From NCBI GenBank assembly GCA_015277795.1, contig CP063848.1, forward strand, positions 3,100,001-3,164,000: a DNA stretch of 64,000 bases, given 5' to 3'. The position numbers were made by a program, and so were the translations under genes. Below the pieces are notes generated by a model. The model worked only from the letters and a program-made list of their open reading frames with translations, was not told the DNA's origin and did not search any database. Positions 42,042 to 51,362 of the stretch are shown here, piece after piece (the first letter of the stretch is position 1; each line of letters starts with the position of its first letter). The DNA comes from Massilia sp. UMI-21. GTDB taxonomy: Bacteria; Pseudomonadota; Gammaproteobacteria; Burkholderiales; Burkholderiaceae_D.

Positions 42042-43424
42042 CTAGCGCCGCCCCTGCGCATGCTCGAGCATCCAGCGCTCCATCGTCTCGCGATGCGCCT
42101 GCGAAGTCAGGTGCACCTGCTGCGGCTCGACGACGAAGGTGCGGGCCGTGGGCATCACGTTGTACACCGCGAAGGTCGAGGTCGGCGGCGTTACCATGTC
42201 GTTGTAGCCTGCGTAGTACAGCACCGGGGCATGCAGGCGCCTGGCGAAGTTCACCGTGTCGTAGTAGGCCGAGGTGGCGGCCTTCGGCGCGATCGGCAGG
42301 TCTTGCCGCTGTCCCGCCGCGTCCTTGCGGAACAGTCCGGGCCAGCCGCCCGCGCGCTCGTGCAGGTAGCCGGTGACGTCGCTGTAGGCCGGATACGAGG
42401 CCAGGGTCAGCGATACCCGCGGGTCCAGCGCGCTGGCCATGATCGCCAGCTGCCCGCCCTGGCTGCCGCCCTGGACGATCAGGTGGCGGCCGTTCCATTT
42501 CGGGTGGCTGGCCAGGTAGTCGAGCGCGCGCAGCGTGCCCAGGTAGACCCGGCGGTAGTAGTAGCTGCGCGGGTTGTCCAGGTTGTAGCGGTTGTAGGCA
42601 TCGAGCGCCCCGTAGTTGAGCTGCTCGTAGAGCTCGTCCGGCAAGTCGACCGGGATGCCGTGGATCCCGATCTGCAAGGTGATGAAGCCGTTCGCGGCCA
42701 GGCTGGGCGTACCCTTGTAGCCGCGCACGCCCGCGCCCGGCACGTGCAGCACCGCCGCGAACGGGCCGGGACCGCGCGGCACCGACAGCACGCCGTAGAT
42801 GTTGGTGGCGCGCTTGCCGGGGCCGACGTTCTGGAAGCTCAAATACGACACCTCGACCTCGGGCGTGGAGAGCGCGGGCGCCGGCGCCAGGCGGTAGGCC
42901 GGCTCGACCGCGGCCAGGTCTTGCTTCTGCGCCGCCCAGAAGGCGTCGAAATCCGCCGGCTCGGCCTGGACCGGGCGCAGCGCGAGCGGGCTGAAGGCCG
43001 CGGTGGCCACGCCCTCGTAGCGCTTGCCGTCCAGGCTGGCCGTGACGATGCAGCGGACGAAGCCGGGCCGCTCCTGCACCGGAATCGGCAGGCGCAAGCC
43101 CTCCTGCGGGACCAAGGCGCTGCGCTCGGCGCCTTCCAGCATGTCCGGCCCCAGCCGGTAGCTGATGCGTATGCCTTCGGCCGGATACGGCTGCCTGTCG
43201 ATCTTGATGACGAAGGCGGCCGGCTCGCCCACCCGGTAGGTCCAGTCGGGGCGCGTGAGCTGCACTTTCAGCGGCGCGTCGCCGAGGACGGCCTGCGCCA
43301 CCTGCAGCACCGCCGGGGCGGCGGCCCGTGCCGCGCCGGGCCACGCCAGCTGGGCCGTGGCCAGCACCGCTGCCGCAACCGAGATCGCCCCCGCGGCGGC
43401 GGATGTGCGCAGCAGGACCATCAT
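42042..43424 (-). CDS. Secreted acetyl-esterase (AXE1/CE7-like alpha/beta hydrolase)
   Basis: A 460-residue exported hydrolase. The signal peptide (ending ARAA) is followed by an N-terminal beta-rich module (about 45-160) and then an acetyl-xylan-esterase-type catalytic domain. Landmarks are DFDAFWAAQKQDL, HVPGAG, the nucleophile elbow VQGGSQGGQLAIMA, the acid in YAGYNDMVTPP and the terminal His in PQQVHLTSQAH. CE7 enzymes remove O-acetyl groups from carbohydrates. Its ATG overlaps the stop of the PEP-CTERM gene (ATGA). Beside a rhamnogalacturonan lyase, deacetylation of rhamnogalacturonan is the natural inference. Confidence 0.85.
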   Translation of the reverse strand: MMVLLRTSAAAGAISVAAAVLATAQLAWPGAARAAAPAVLQVAQAVLGDAPLKVQLTRPDWTYRVGEPAAFVIKIDRQPYPAEGIRISYRLGPDMLEGAERSALVPQEGLRLPIPVQERPGFVRCIVTASLDGKRYEGVATAAFSPLALRPVQAEPADFDAFWAAQKQDLAAVEPAYRLAPAPALSTPEVEVSYLSFQNVGPGKRATNIYGVLSVPRGPGPFAAVLHVPGAGVRGYKGTPSLAANGFITLQIGIHGIPVDLPDELYEQLNYGALDAYNRYNLDNPRSYYYRRVYLGTLRALDYLASHPKWNGRHLIVQGGSQGGQLAIMASALDPRVSLTLASYPAYSDVTGYLHERAGGWPGLFRKDAAGQRQDLPIAPKAATSAYYDTVNFARRLHAPVLYYAGYNDMVTPPTSTFAVYNVMPTARTFVVEPQQVHLTSQAHRETMERWMLEHAQGRR

Positions 43425-43945
43425 GCGCGCTGCGAGCGCGCGCGGCGCAGCGAGAACAGGCCGGCCATCCCGGCCAGCAGCAGCACTGTGCTTCCCGGCT
43501 CCGGCACCGCATTGGCCTGTCCCAGGGTGAAGGAAAGCAGGGGCGAATCGTCGATATACTGCGACGCGCTGCTCCAGTCGTACAGGCCGTTGAGCCCCGC
43601 GGCGTCCACCGTCAGCGTCGCGCCCAGGTCCAGCAGCGTGAGGTAGAAGCCGGCATCATGGCCACCCATGTCCGCCGGATTCGTATTGCTGAGGAAGTTC
43701 CAGGCTGCGATCTCGTCGTAGTCGAGGTAGGCGTTCTTGTCGATGCTGGTCGTCTGGACCAGGTCGACCAGCGTGCCCTTGACCGCCGTGATGCGCGCCG
43801 CGGCACTGCTGTCGTAGTAGAACTGTCCCTTGAATGTCCCGTCGCGCCACGTGGCCTGGTAATCATACCAGCCGATCGGCGCCGCCCATACGGATTGCGA
43901 CAACACGGCCAGCGCCAGTGCGAACAGCATGTGAAGCTTTTTCAT
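43421..43945 (-). CDS. PEP-CTERM sorting-domain protein
   Basis: A 174-residue exported protein with a signal peptide (MKKLHMLFALALAVLSQ, ending VWA). It has a typical PEP-CTERM tail: AVPEPGSTVLLLAGMAGLFS then basic RRARSQRA. This is the signal cleaved by exosortase before surface or matrix attachment. The body is a beta-rich domain of unknown family. GAAAGG seven bases upstream supports ATG 43945. It sits between the lyase and esterase genes (41 bases after the lyase stop, coupled to the esterase), so its role is likely tied to polysaccharide handling. Confidence 0.88.
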   Translation of the reverse strand: MKKLHMLFALALAVLSQSVWAAPIGWYDYQATWRDGTFKGQFYYDSSAAARITAVKGTLVDLVQTTSIDKNAYLDYDEIAAWNFLSNTNPADMGGHDAGFYLTLLDLGATLTVDAAGLNGLYDWSSASQYIDDSPLLSFTLGQANAVPEPGSTVLLLAGMAGLFSLRRARSQRA

Positions 43946-43986
43946 GTGCGAACCTTTCATGTCTTGGAGAGGAAATGGCGTCTGGC

Positions 43987-46221
43987 TCAGGGGACGATCA
44001 GTTCGTCGATATTGCCCAGGCCCTGGCCGGTCGATTCGAAGCGCAGCGTATTGGCCTGCCCCGGCGCCAAGTTGACCGTGGCGGCCATCGTGGTCCAGGC
44101 GGTCCAGCTGCCGGTGATCCTGAAGCTGATCGCCTGGGGCTGGCCGTTCACGCGCAGGACGCCGGTGCGCGGCGTCGGGTTGCCGTTGGCGTAGCGGATC
44201 GTGATGGTCTTGACCCCGCCCGCCCCGCCGTTGATGCGCTGGAATTCGGCAGCGCCGCCCTTCAGGGGGAAGTTCAGGAAGCCCAGGTGGCGGTAGCCGG
44301 CGCGGTCGGCCTTGACGGCCGTATTGCCGCTCACGATCGCGGTCTCGGCCTGCACGGTGCCGCTGCCGTCGTAGGGCACATGCACCGGCTCCTGCGGGAA
44401 GGCGCTGGCGCCGTGTCCGAGGTAGAAACTGGTGTGCGGCGGCTGGTTGTAGCCGGCGTTCTGCGCCGCCACCTGGCTGCGGTACTGCGGGTTGTGCATC
44501 AGGGTGTTGATGCGGGTGCCGGTCGGGATGGTGGTGCTGAACACCATCAGCTCGGTGTTGCCGGTGTTGCGGAAGACAATCTCCTCGCGCCAGTCGCCGA
44601 ACAGGTCGGCGCTGAGCACCGGGGTCGCCTTGGTGCCGTTATTGGTGGTCGCGCCGTAGGCCCCGGCGTCGAGCAGGGTCGCGAACGTGCGGGTCGCAGG
44701 AATCCACTTCTGGACGGCGCGGCTGCCCATCGGCTCGCGCAGCAGGTCGCCGTCCCACCAGACCCCGAAGTTCATCGAACCCGGCGCGCTCGCGTTGATG
44801 AGGGCGCCGTCAATGCCGCGCAGGCCGCCGCGCGAGGCCCAGCACTCGGCGCCGGGGTAAGCGGGATCGACATCGAAGCAGACGCCGCGCCCGACGTCGG
44901 CATTGGAACCGCTGGCGCCCCAGATCAGCGCACCGGTGGCGGCGTCGTGCAGGCCCGAGCCGCTGGCGCCGTAGGCCGACGGGCTCTCGTGCACCATGTA
45001 GACCTGCTGGCCCGGACGGCCTGGATCGAACTTGCCGAAGTGGAGCGCATCGCCATGCCCCAGCCCGGTGGTGTAGAGCAGCTGGCCGTAGCTGTCGATG
45101 GTGGCGGCGCCAAACACGATGTCGTCGCGGCCGTCGTCGTTGGCGTCGCCGGTGGCGAACCAGTGCGCGCCCTGCCCGCGTGCGGCGGCGCCGGCGACGT
45201 CGCTGTCGAACACCCAGCGGCTGGTCAGGGCGCCGTCGCGCCAGTCCCAGGCCGCGATCACCGCGCGGGTATAGTAGCCGCGCGAGAAGATCGCGCTCGG
45301 ACGGTTGCCGTCCAGGTTGGCCACACCGCCCAGGAAGCGGTCGACCCGGTTGCCGTAATTGTCGCCCCAGGACGACACGACCCCGCGCGCGGGCAGGTAG
45401 TCGACGGTCTTCATGGCCGCGCCGGTCAAGCCGTTGAACACGGTCAGGTATTCCGGGCCGCTCAGGATGTAGCCGTTGGCGTTGCGGTGGTCGGCGCTGC
45501 TCGAACCGATCACCGTGCCCTGCCCGTCCACCGTGCCGTCGGCGGTCTTGGCCATCAGCTCGGCCTGGCCGTCGCCGTCGAAGTCGTAGGCGACGAAGGT
45601 GGTGTAATGGGCCCCGGCGCGGATGTTCCTGCCCAGGTCGATGCGCCACATCCGGGTGCCATCGAGCTTGTAGGCATCCAGGTAGGTGTTGCCGGTGTAG
45701 CCCGACTGCGAGTTGTCCTTGGCATTGGTGGGCTGCCACTTGACGATGATCTCGTAGCTGCCGTCGCCGTCCAGGTCGGCCGGCGCACCATCGTTGATCT
45801 CGTAGGTGTAGGCCTCGCCGGTGGGGGTCACGCCGGCGGCCGGCGCCTGCACCGGGATCGCCAGGTAAGGCTTGGCCCAGGTCGCGCCGGCGCTGCTGCC
45901 CGGCTGCTCGACCCCGGCCACGACCTCGCGCACGGTATAGCTGTCCGCCGCCGTCCCGGACGGGTCGGTGAAGTTCAGCGCATTCAGCGGCGCCGCATTG
46001 AGCTTCGTGCCGCCGCGATAGACGTTGAAGCCGATGCCGGCCGGGTCCTGCGCCAACTGGCGCCAGCTGACGAACACACCGGAACCGGCGCCGATCGCGA
46101 CCGCGCCGCGATTCAGGTTTTCGATCTGCTTGCCCGGCAGGGTGATGACGGCGCTGGCACTGCCGGCCGCGGCCAGTAGTGCAAGCAAGAGGGTCGCGGC
46201 GCGCGCTGTTGGGTGGCTCAT
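43987..46221 (-). CDS. Rhamnogalacturonan lyase (PL11) with C-terminal carbohydrate-binding module
   Basis: A 744-residue secreted lyase. The signal peptide (ending GSASAV) is followed by a small fibronectin-like domain (residues about 25-110) and the eight-bladed propeller of PL11 lyases. The propeller has repeated DGDG-type calcium loops (DLDGDGSYEIIVKWQP, DFDGDGQAELMAKTADG, NDDGRDDIVFGA) and DLFGDWREEIVFRN. A CBM35-like module forms the last 130 residues (VQAETAIVSG, ending GNIDELIVP). Such enzymes cleave the rhamnose-galacturonate backbone of pectin rhamnogalacturonan I. GGAG before ATG 46221 fixes the start. Confidence 0.92.
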   Translation of the reverse strand: MSHPTARAATLLLALLAAAGSASAVITLPGKQIENLNRGAVAIGAGSGVFVSWRQLAQDPAGIGFNVYRGGTKLNAAPLNALNFTDPSGTAADSYTVREVVAGVEQPGSSAGATWAKPYLAIPVQAPAAGVTPTGEAYTYEINDGAPADLDGDGSYEIIVKWQPTNAKDNSQSGYTGNTYLDAYKLDGTRMWRIDLGRNIRAGAHYTTFVAYDFDGDGQAELMAKTADGTVDGQGTVIGSSSADHRNANGYILSGPEYLTVFNGLTGAAMKTVDYLPARGVVSSWGDNYGNRVDRFLGGVANLDGNRPSAIFSRGYYTRAVIAAWDWRDGALTSRWVFDSDVAGAAARGQGAHWFATGDANDDGRDDIVFGAATIDSYGQLLYTTGLGHGDALHFGKFDPGRPGQQVYMVHESPSAYGASGSGLHDAATGALIWGASGSNADVGRGVCFDVDPAYPGAECWASRGGLRGIDGALINASAPGSMNFGVWWDGDLLREPMGSRAVQKWIPATRTFATLLDAGAYGATTNNGTKATPVLSADLFGDWREEIVFRNTGNTELMVFSTTIPTGTRINTLMHNPQYRSQVAAQNAGYNQPPHTSFYLGHGASAFPQEPVHVPYDGSGTVQAETAIVSGNTAVKADRAGYRHLGFLNFPLKGGAAEFQRINGGAGGVKTITIRYANGNPTPRTGVLRVNGQPQAISFRITGSWTAWTTMAATVNLAPGQANTLRFESTGQGLGNIDELIVP

Positions 46222-46374
46222 CTTGTCTCCGTTGGCTACTTGTAGGTGTGATGCGTGCAGGTGTGATGAGAAATCATAGGCGAGGCGCAGCAGCCTGGAA
46301 CGGGGCCGGCGAAACAACTCATGCGGATGAGCGGTTCAGCCGCCTTGCATGCCGGCTTTGCATGCCGGACCAGC

Positions 46375-48726
46375 CTACTGGCGCCCCGTCAGTGCCCCGC
46401 TCGGCAGGCTGGATTGGGCCTGCACGCTGATGCGCTGCCGCCCGGCGCGCACCAGCACACTGGCAACGCCGGCTTCGGTGGCGGCCACGCTGCTGCCGAC
46501 GATCTCGGTGCCTGGGCCGGCCGAAAACACCACCTCCCTGCCGTTCGCCGGCACGACGGTCCCCCTGGCATCGAGCAGGCGGGCGCGCACGAAGACCAGG
46601 TCGCCGTCCGTGACGGGCACGCCCAGTTCGTCCACCGACAGCGCCAGGCGCACCGGCTCGCCCGGGGTGCGCACCCGGTGCTCGGCCACCACCCGGCCTT
46701 GGCTGTAGGCCAGCGCCACCAGTTCGCCCGGCGCGAAGCCGCCGGTGTCGAACTCCAGCGGCGGATGGGCCAGCCGCGGATGGCTGGCCGACGGCAGCGC
46801 TTTGCGGCGCGCGACCAGCCTGCCGTTCAGGATAAGCGCCACTTCCTCGGCATTGGTAAAGACGCGCACGCGCGGCGAGGAATCGGCCTGCCAGTAGCTG
46901 GCGATGAAGACCATCGGCCCGCCTCCCCAGCGCGCCGAAGCCTGGTCGGCGTCGCGCTGCGAACGGAAGAACTCGGCGGCGAACTTGGGCAGGCGCTCGA
47001 TGCTCATCGCGCCGGATTCCTCGAGATCGGGGGCGTAGCCGCGCGCGTAGTCGAACATGACCCAGTAGCCGTCCGCGAAGGCCCTGGTCGCCAGGTTGTC
47101 GTCGTGCGCTTCGGCCACGTTCCGGGCCTGCTGCAGCAGGCGCGCCTCGCCCTGCGCCAGCGACTGCCGGCTGGAGCGCTCGGCCGGCTTGAGATCGGCC
47201 CACGCGCCCTGGTTGAAGCCTGCGTTCATCGCGTAGTATTCCCAGTCGCCGTATTCCGACACGACCAGCGGCTTGTCCGGCAGGGCGTGTTTGCTGCCGA
47301 TGCGGTGCTGGCGCGCCTGCAGGTAGATGTCGTAGGTCTGCGGCATCCAGCCGGCCGAGAAGGCCTGGTCGCCCGGGTATTCGGCATGCACGGTGTCGTG
47401 CAGCGCCTGCACCAGCGCGGCCGGCATCTGGCTCTCGTTCAGCGAGCACTCCCAGGCCAGCACGCTCGGATGGTTGCGGTCGCGCCGGATCAGGTCGGCG
47501 CAGGTACGCAGCGCCTGCCGGCTGAAGGCCGGGTCCGGGTTGTAGAACTGCCAGCCGGGGATGGCGGGCAGCACCATCAGTCCCAGCTCGTCGGCCGCAT
47601 CCATGAAGGCCGGCGACTGCGGGTAGTGCGACAGGCGCACGTAATCGAAACCGTATTGCTTGATCAGGCGCGCATCGCGCCGGTCGGCTCCTTGCGGGAG
47701 CGCGTAGCCGACATGGGGGTACTCCTGGTGGCGGTTGACGCCGCGCAGGCGCAGCGGTTCGCCGTTGAGCAGCAGGCGCCCGCCCTCGAAGGCCAGGCGG
47801 CGCACGCCGATCCGGGTCGACACCAGGTCGTCAACCCCGTCCGCCAGCACCCTGGAATCGAGCCGGTACAGATGCGGCGCCTTCGGCGACCACAGCTTCG
47901 GCTGCAGAAGTTTGATCGGCATGCCGACGTGGCGGCGCTCGCCGGCCGCCAGGCGCAGTTGCCGCTCGGCCTGGGCGACAATCCTGCCCTGCCGGGCCAG
48001 GGTGTGACGCAGGGTCACCAGTTGCGCCCCTGCCGAGGTATTGCTGAGCTCCGCCCGAACCTGCACCACCGCTTCCTGCCGGTCGGCGCGGGGATAGCTG
48101 ACGAAGATGCCGCCACCGCCGGGTGTACCCGACAGGATTTCGTCGGTGATGTGCACCGCCGGTTTGACCAGCAGCTTGACCCCGCGGTAGATGCCGCCAT
48201 GCTGGATATAGTCGAGCTGCTTCAGCGGCTTCGGCCCGGTGATCGGGTTGTCTTCGTTGTTGGCGCGGACCACCAGTTCGTTCGGCCCGTCCGTTTTCAG
48301 GCTGTCGGTGACGTCGAAGGCAAACGGCAGGTAGCCGCCCAGGTGCTGTCCCAGGTGCCGCCCGTTCAGCCAGACGTCGGCCACGTTCATCACCCCCTCG
48401 AAGCGCAGGATGGCGCGCTCGCCCGGGCGCAGCTTCAGCACCAGCATTTTCTTGTAGAACGCGCTGCCCTGCCAGGGCGCGGCCGGCACGCGCGGCTCGA
48501 TGTGCGCCGCATGCGGCAGGTCGACCCGGGTCCAGGCGTCGAGCGGCACCTGCTGCGCGCCGGCCAGCCGGCCGCTGTCGTCGCGATGGAACAGCCAGGA
48601 CCGGTTCAGGTCGATGCTGCCCGCCTGCGCCAGCGCCGGCGCCGCCAGGCAGCAGAGCAAGCAGAGCATGGGGCAGGCCGCAGCCTTGGGTAGCAGCCTG
48701 GCGAGGGCGAATGCAAAAGAAGACAT
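46375..48726 (-). CDS. GH2 glycosidase (beta-galactosidase/beta-glucuronidase type)
   Basis: A 783-residue secreted glycoside hydrolase. The signal peptide ends at ALAQAG. The sugar-binding jelly-roll has VWLNGRHLGQHLGGYLPFAFD and the immunoglobulin-like domain sits around 190-290. The TIM barrel begins RLRGVNRHQEYPHVG. The acid/base Glu is in ECSLNESQ and the nucleophile in PLVVSEYGDWEYY. A C-terminal DUF4982-like region follows. The start is ATG 48726; a longer frame runs into the promoter region. Divergent from galT, it probably releases galactose from rhamnogalacturonan side chains, though beta-glucuronidase activity cannot be excluded. Confidence 0.88.
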   Translation of the reverse strand: MSSFAFALARLLPKAAACPMLCLLCCLAAPALAQAGSIDLNRSWLFHRDDSGRLAGAQQVPLDAWTRVDLPHAAHIEPRVPAAPWQGSAFYKKMLVLKLRPGERAILRFEGVMNVADVWLNGRHLGQHLGGYLPFAFDVTDSLKTDGPNELVVRANNEDNPITGPKPLKQLDYIQHGGIYRGVKLLVKPAVHITDEILSGTPGGGGIFVSYPRADRQEAVVQVRAELSNTSAGAQLVTLRHTLARQGRIVAQAERQLRLAAGERRHVGMPIKLLQPKLWSPKAPHLYRLDSRVLADGVDDLVSTRIGVRRLAFEGGRLLLNGEPLRLRGVNRHQEYPHVGYALPQGADRRDARLIKQYGFDYVRLSHYPQSPAFMDAADELGLMVLPAIPGWQFYNPDPAFSRQALRTCADLIRRDRNHPSVLAWECSLNESQMPAALVQALHDTVHAEYPGDQAFSAGWMPQTYDIYLQARQHRIGSKHALPDKPLVVSEYGDWEYYAMNAGFNQGAWADLKPAERSSRQSLAQGEARLLQQARNVAEAHDDNLATRAFADGYWVMFDYARGYAPDLEESGAMSIERLPKFAAEFFRSQRDADQASARWGGGPMVFIASYWQADSSPRVRVFTNAEEVALILNGRLVARRKALPSASHPRLAHPPLEFDTGGFAPGELVALAYSQGRVVAEHRVRTPGEPVRLALSVDELGVPVTDGDLVFVRARLLDARGTVVPANGREVVFSAGPGTEIVGSSVAATEAGVASVLVRAGRQRISVQAQSSLPSGALTGRQ

Positions 48727-48975
48727 GTGATGTTCAATGGACAAGGTAGGCGGCTGCCAGTCTAGGTAAAGCCGGCCGGCCGCCGCAAGCGATATCGCCG
48801 CGCCGCCCCAAACACTCACGGCCGTGATTCCTTGTGCGCCGGGGCAAGCAAGATAAGCAATCAGAAACATGACCAGTTTGCCAAGCATGCGTTCACGAAA
48901 AGCGAAACCCTTTACTATTCGCCACTTCATCGGCACTGCCGATATCCTGTGATTCTTGAATGAGCGAGGCCCCCG

Positions 48976-50034
48976 ATGTTCAATCCCACCGACCATCCTC
49001 ACCGCCGCTATAACCCGCTGATGGGCGACTGGGTGCTGGTGTCGCCGCATCGCGCCAAGCGCCCCTGGCAGGGGCAGCAGGAAGCGGTCGACCGCGCACC
49101 GAAGCCGGCGCACGACCCCGACTGCTACCTGTGCCCCGGCAATACGCGCGTCAACGGCGAACAGAATCCGCCCTACACCGGCACCTATGTGTTCACCAAC
49201 GATTTCGCGGCCCTGATGGCCGATACGCCGGAGGCGGTGCCGGGCGCCGATCCGCTATTCCAGAGCATGAGCGCGCGCGGCACCAGCCGTGTCATCTGCT
49301 TCTCGCCGGACCACAGCAAGTCGCTGCCGCTGCTGGGCGTCGAGGCGATTACGGGCGTGGTCGACACCTGGTGCGCGCAGTCGGCCGAACTCGGCGCCAG
49401 CCACCGCTGGGTGCAGGTGTTCGAGAACAAGGGCGCCACGATGGGCTGCTCGAACCCGCACCCGCACGGCCAGATCTGGGCGACCAGCTTCCTGCCCGAC
49501 CTGCCGGCGCAAGAGGACCGCCAGCAGCGCGCCTATTTTGCCGAGCAGGGCAAGCCGCTCCTGCTCGACTATGTCGAACGCGAGGCCGCGGCCGGCGAAC
49601 GGGTGGTGGTGGAAACCGAACATTGGCTGGTGGTGGTGCCGTACTGGGCCGCGTGGCCGTTCGAGACCCTGGTGCTGCCGCGCTTCGCCGTCCAGCGCCT
49701 GGAAGACCTGACCCCGGAGCAGCGCAGCGACCTGGCCCTGGCCTTGCAGCGCCTGACGATCCGCTACGACAACCTGTTCCAGTGCTCTTTCCCCTACTCG
49801 ATGGGCTGGCACGGCGCCCCCTACTCGGACGACGACGCCACCCCGTGGCAGCTGCACGCCCACTTCTATCCGCCGCTGCTGCGCTCGGCCTCGGTGCGCA
49901 AGTTCATGGTCGGGTTCGAGATGCTGGCCGAGACCCAGCGCGACCTGACGGCGGAACAGGCGGCCGCCCAGCTGCGCGCGCAGTCCGAGGTCCACTATCT
50001 TCACAACCAGGCAACAGACAGCCCCACCATCTGA
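48976..50034 (+). CDS. galT: Galactose-1-phosphate uridylyltransferase
   Basis: A 352-residue Leloir enzyme that swaps UMP between UDP-glucose and galactose 1-phosphate. The active-site HPHPHGQ motif is present ([14 protein letters not shown]) with the uridylylated His. Zinc ligands are visible as CYLCPG near the N-terminus, and the C-terminal His cluster is in [10 protein letters not shown]. Seven bases separate it from galK, so the two form an operon. No galE or galM is adjacent; these must be supplied from elsewhere. Confidence 0.96.
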   Translation: MFNPTDHPHRRYNPLMGDWVLVSPHRAKRPWQGQQEAVDRAPKPAHDPDCYLCPGNTRVNGEQNPPYTGTYVFTNDFAALMADTPEAVPGADPLFQSMSARGTSRVICFSPDHSKSLPLLGVEAITGVVDTWCAQSAELGASHRWVQVFENKGATMGCSNPHPHGQIWATSFLPDLPAQEDRQQRAYFAEQGKPLLLDYVEREAAAGERVVVETEHWLVVVPYWAAWPFETLVLPRFAVQRLEDLTPEQRSDLALALQRLTIRYDNLFQCSFPYSMGWHGAPYSDDDATPWQLHAHFYPPLLRSASVRKFMVGFEMLAETQRDLTAEQAAAQLRAQSEVHYLHNQATDSPTI

Positions 50035-50041
50035 GAGCACG

Positions 50042-51205
50042 ATGAACGACACCCCCATGGCCCGCGCGGCCACCGTATTCCAGGCCGCCTTCGGCCAGGC
50101 CCCGACGATCCGGGTGCAGGCCCCGGGCCGGGTCAACCTGATCGGCGAGCACACCGACTACAACGACGGCCTGGTGCTGCCCTGCGCGATCGACTACCGC
50201 ACGGTGATCGTGGCGCGTCCGCGCACCGACCGCCGGGTGCGGGTGGCGGCGGCCGACTACGACGGCGCCATCGACACTTACGCGCTGGACGCGCCGATCG
50301 GCCGCCTGGACGCGCCGATGTGGGCCAACTACGTGCGCGGCGTGGTGCGCGAGCTGGTGCAGCGCGGCCTGCCGGTGCAGGGCATGGACCTGGCGATCTC
50401 GGGCGACGTGCCGCAGGGCGCCGGCCTGTCGTCCTCGGCCTCGCTGTCGGTGGCGGTGTGCCGCCTGTTCGCGACCCTGCCCGGCTTCGAAGCGCTGGGA
50501 CCGCTGGACATGGCCCTGGTCGCCCAGCGCGCCGAGAACGACTTCGTCGGCTGCAAATGCGGCAACATGGACCAGATCAGTTCCGCCTGCGGCGTCCAGG
50601 ATCACGTGTTGATGATCGATTGCCGTTCGCTGGCGGTGGAACCGGTGCCGATGCCCCCGGGGGCCGCCATCATGATCTTCAATTCGCACGTCGCGCGCGG
50701 CCTGGTCGACAGCGAATACAACACGCGCCGCGCCCAATGCGAGGAGGCGGCGCGCCACTTCGGCCTGCCGGCCCTGCGCGACCTCGACCTGGAAACCCTG
50801 GAAGCGCGCGCCGCCGAGCTCGACCCGGTGGTGCTGCGCCGCGCCCGCCACGTGGTCACCGAGAACGCCCGCGTGGCCGCCGCCGCCGGCGCGCTGGCGG
50901 CCGGCGACCTGGTGCGCATGGGCGAGCTGATGGCGGCATCGCACGCCTCGATGCGCGACGACTTCGCCATCACCGTCCCGGCCATCGACGAATTGGTGGA
51001 CATCGTCAAGGGGGCAATCGGCAACGCCGGCGGCGTGCGCATGACCGGCGGCGGCTTCGGCGGCTGCGTGGTGGCGCTGGTGCCGGACGCCCTGGTCGAT
51101 GCTGCGCGCCTGGCCGTGCAGCAGGCCTACACCGCGCCGAACGGCCAGGGCGCGACCGTCTACGTGTGCCGCGCCGCCGCCGGCGCCGGCGTCGTCGACG
51201 CCTGA
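50042..51205 (+). CDS. galK: Galactokinase
   Basis: A 387-residue GHMP kinase that phosphorylates galactose at C1. The galactokinase signature [16 protein letters not shown] is intact, as are the GHMP ATP-binding motif [16 protein letters not shown] and the C-terminal [14 protein letters not shown]. The catalytic Asp lies in [15 protein letters not shown]. It supplies galactose 1-phosphate to the preceding galT product. Confidence 0.96.
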   Translation: MNDTPMARAATVFQAAFGQAPTIRVQAPGRVNLIGEHTDYNDGLVLPCAIDYRTVIVARPRTDRRVRVAAADYDGAIDTYALDAPIGRLDAPMWANYVRGVVRELVQRGLPVQGMDLAISGDVPQGAGLSSSASLSVAVCRLFATLPGFEALGPLDMALVAQRAENDFVGCKCGNMDQISSACGVQDHVLMIDCRSLAVEPVPMPPGAAIMIFNSHVARGLVDSEYNTRRAQCEEAARHFGLPALRDLDLETLEARAAELDPVVLRRARHVVTENARVAAAAGALAAGDLVRMGELMAASHASMRDDFAITVPAIDELVDIVKGAIGNAGGVRMTGGGFGGCVVALVPDALVDAARLAVQQAYTAPNGQGATVYVCRAAAGAGVVDA

Positions 51206-51362
51206 GTCGGCCGGCATAGCGAAGCGCACGAGCGTTGCGCCGGCGCCGCAGCGACACAATTGGATACAAATGCGCCGGCATTGCGCTTGCACCCGCTCCG
51301 GAATGGCAGGATGATGATCCTGCCGGTTCGCCCTACAGGTGTCCGGCGAAACGGAGCACGCC

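Noticed and set aside
43834..46179. Plus-strand open frame of 781 codons
   Set aside because: Antisense to the PL11 lyase; repetitive Val/Gly/Ala/Arg content only.
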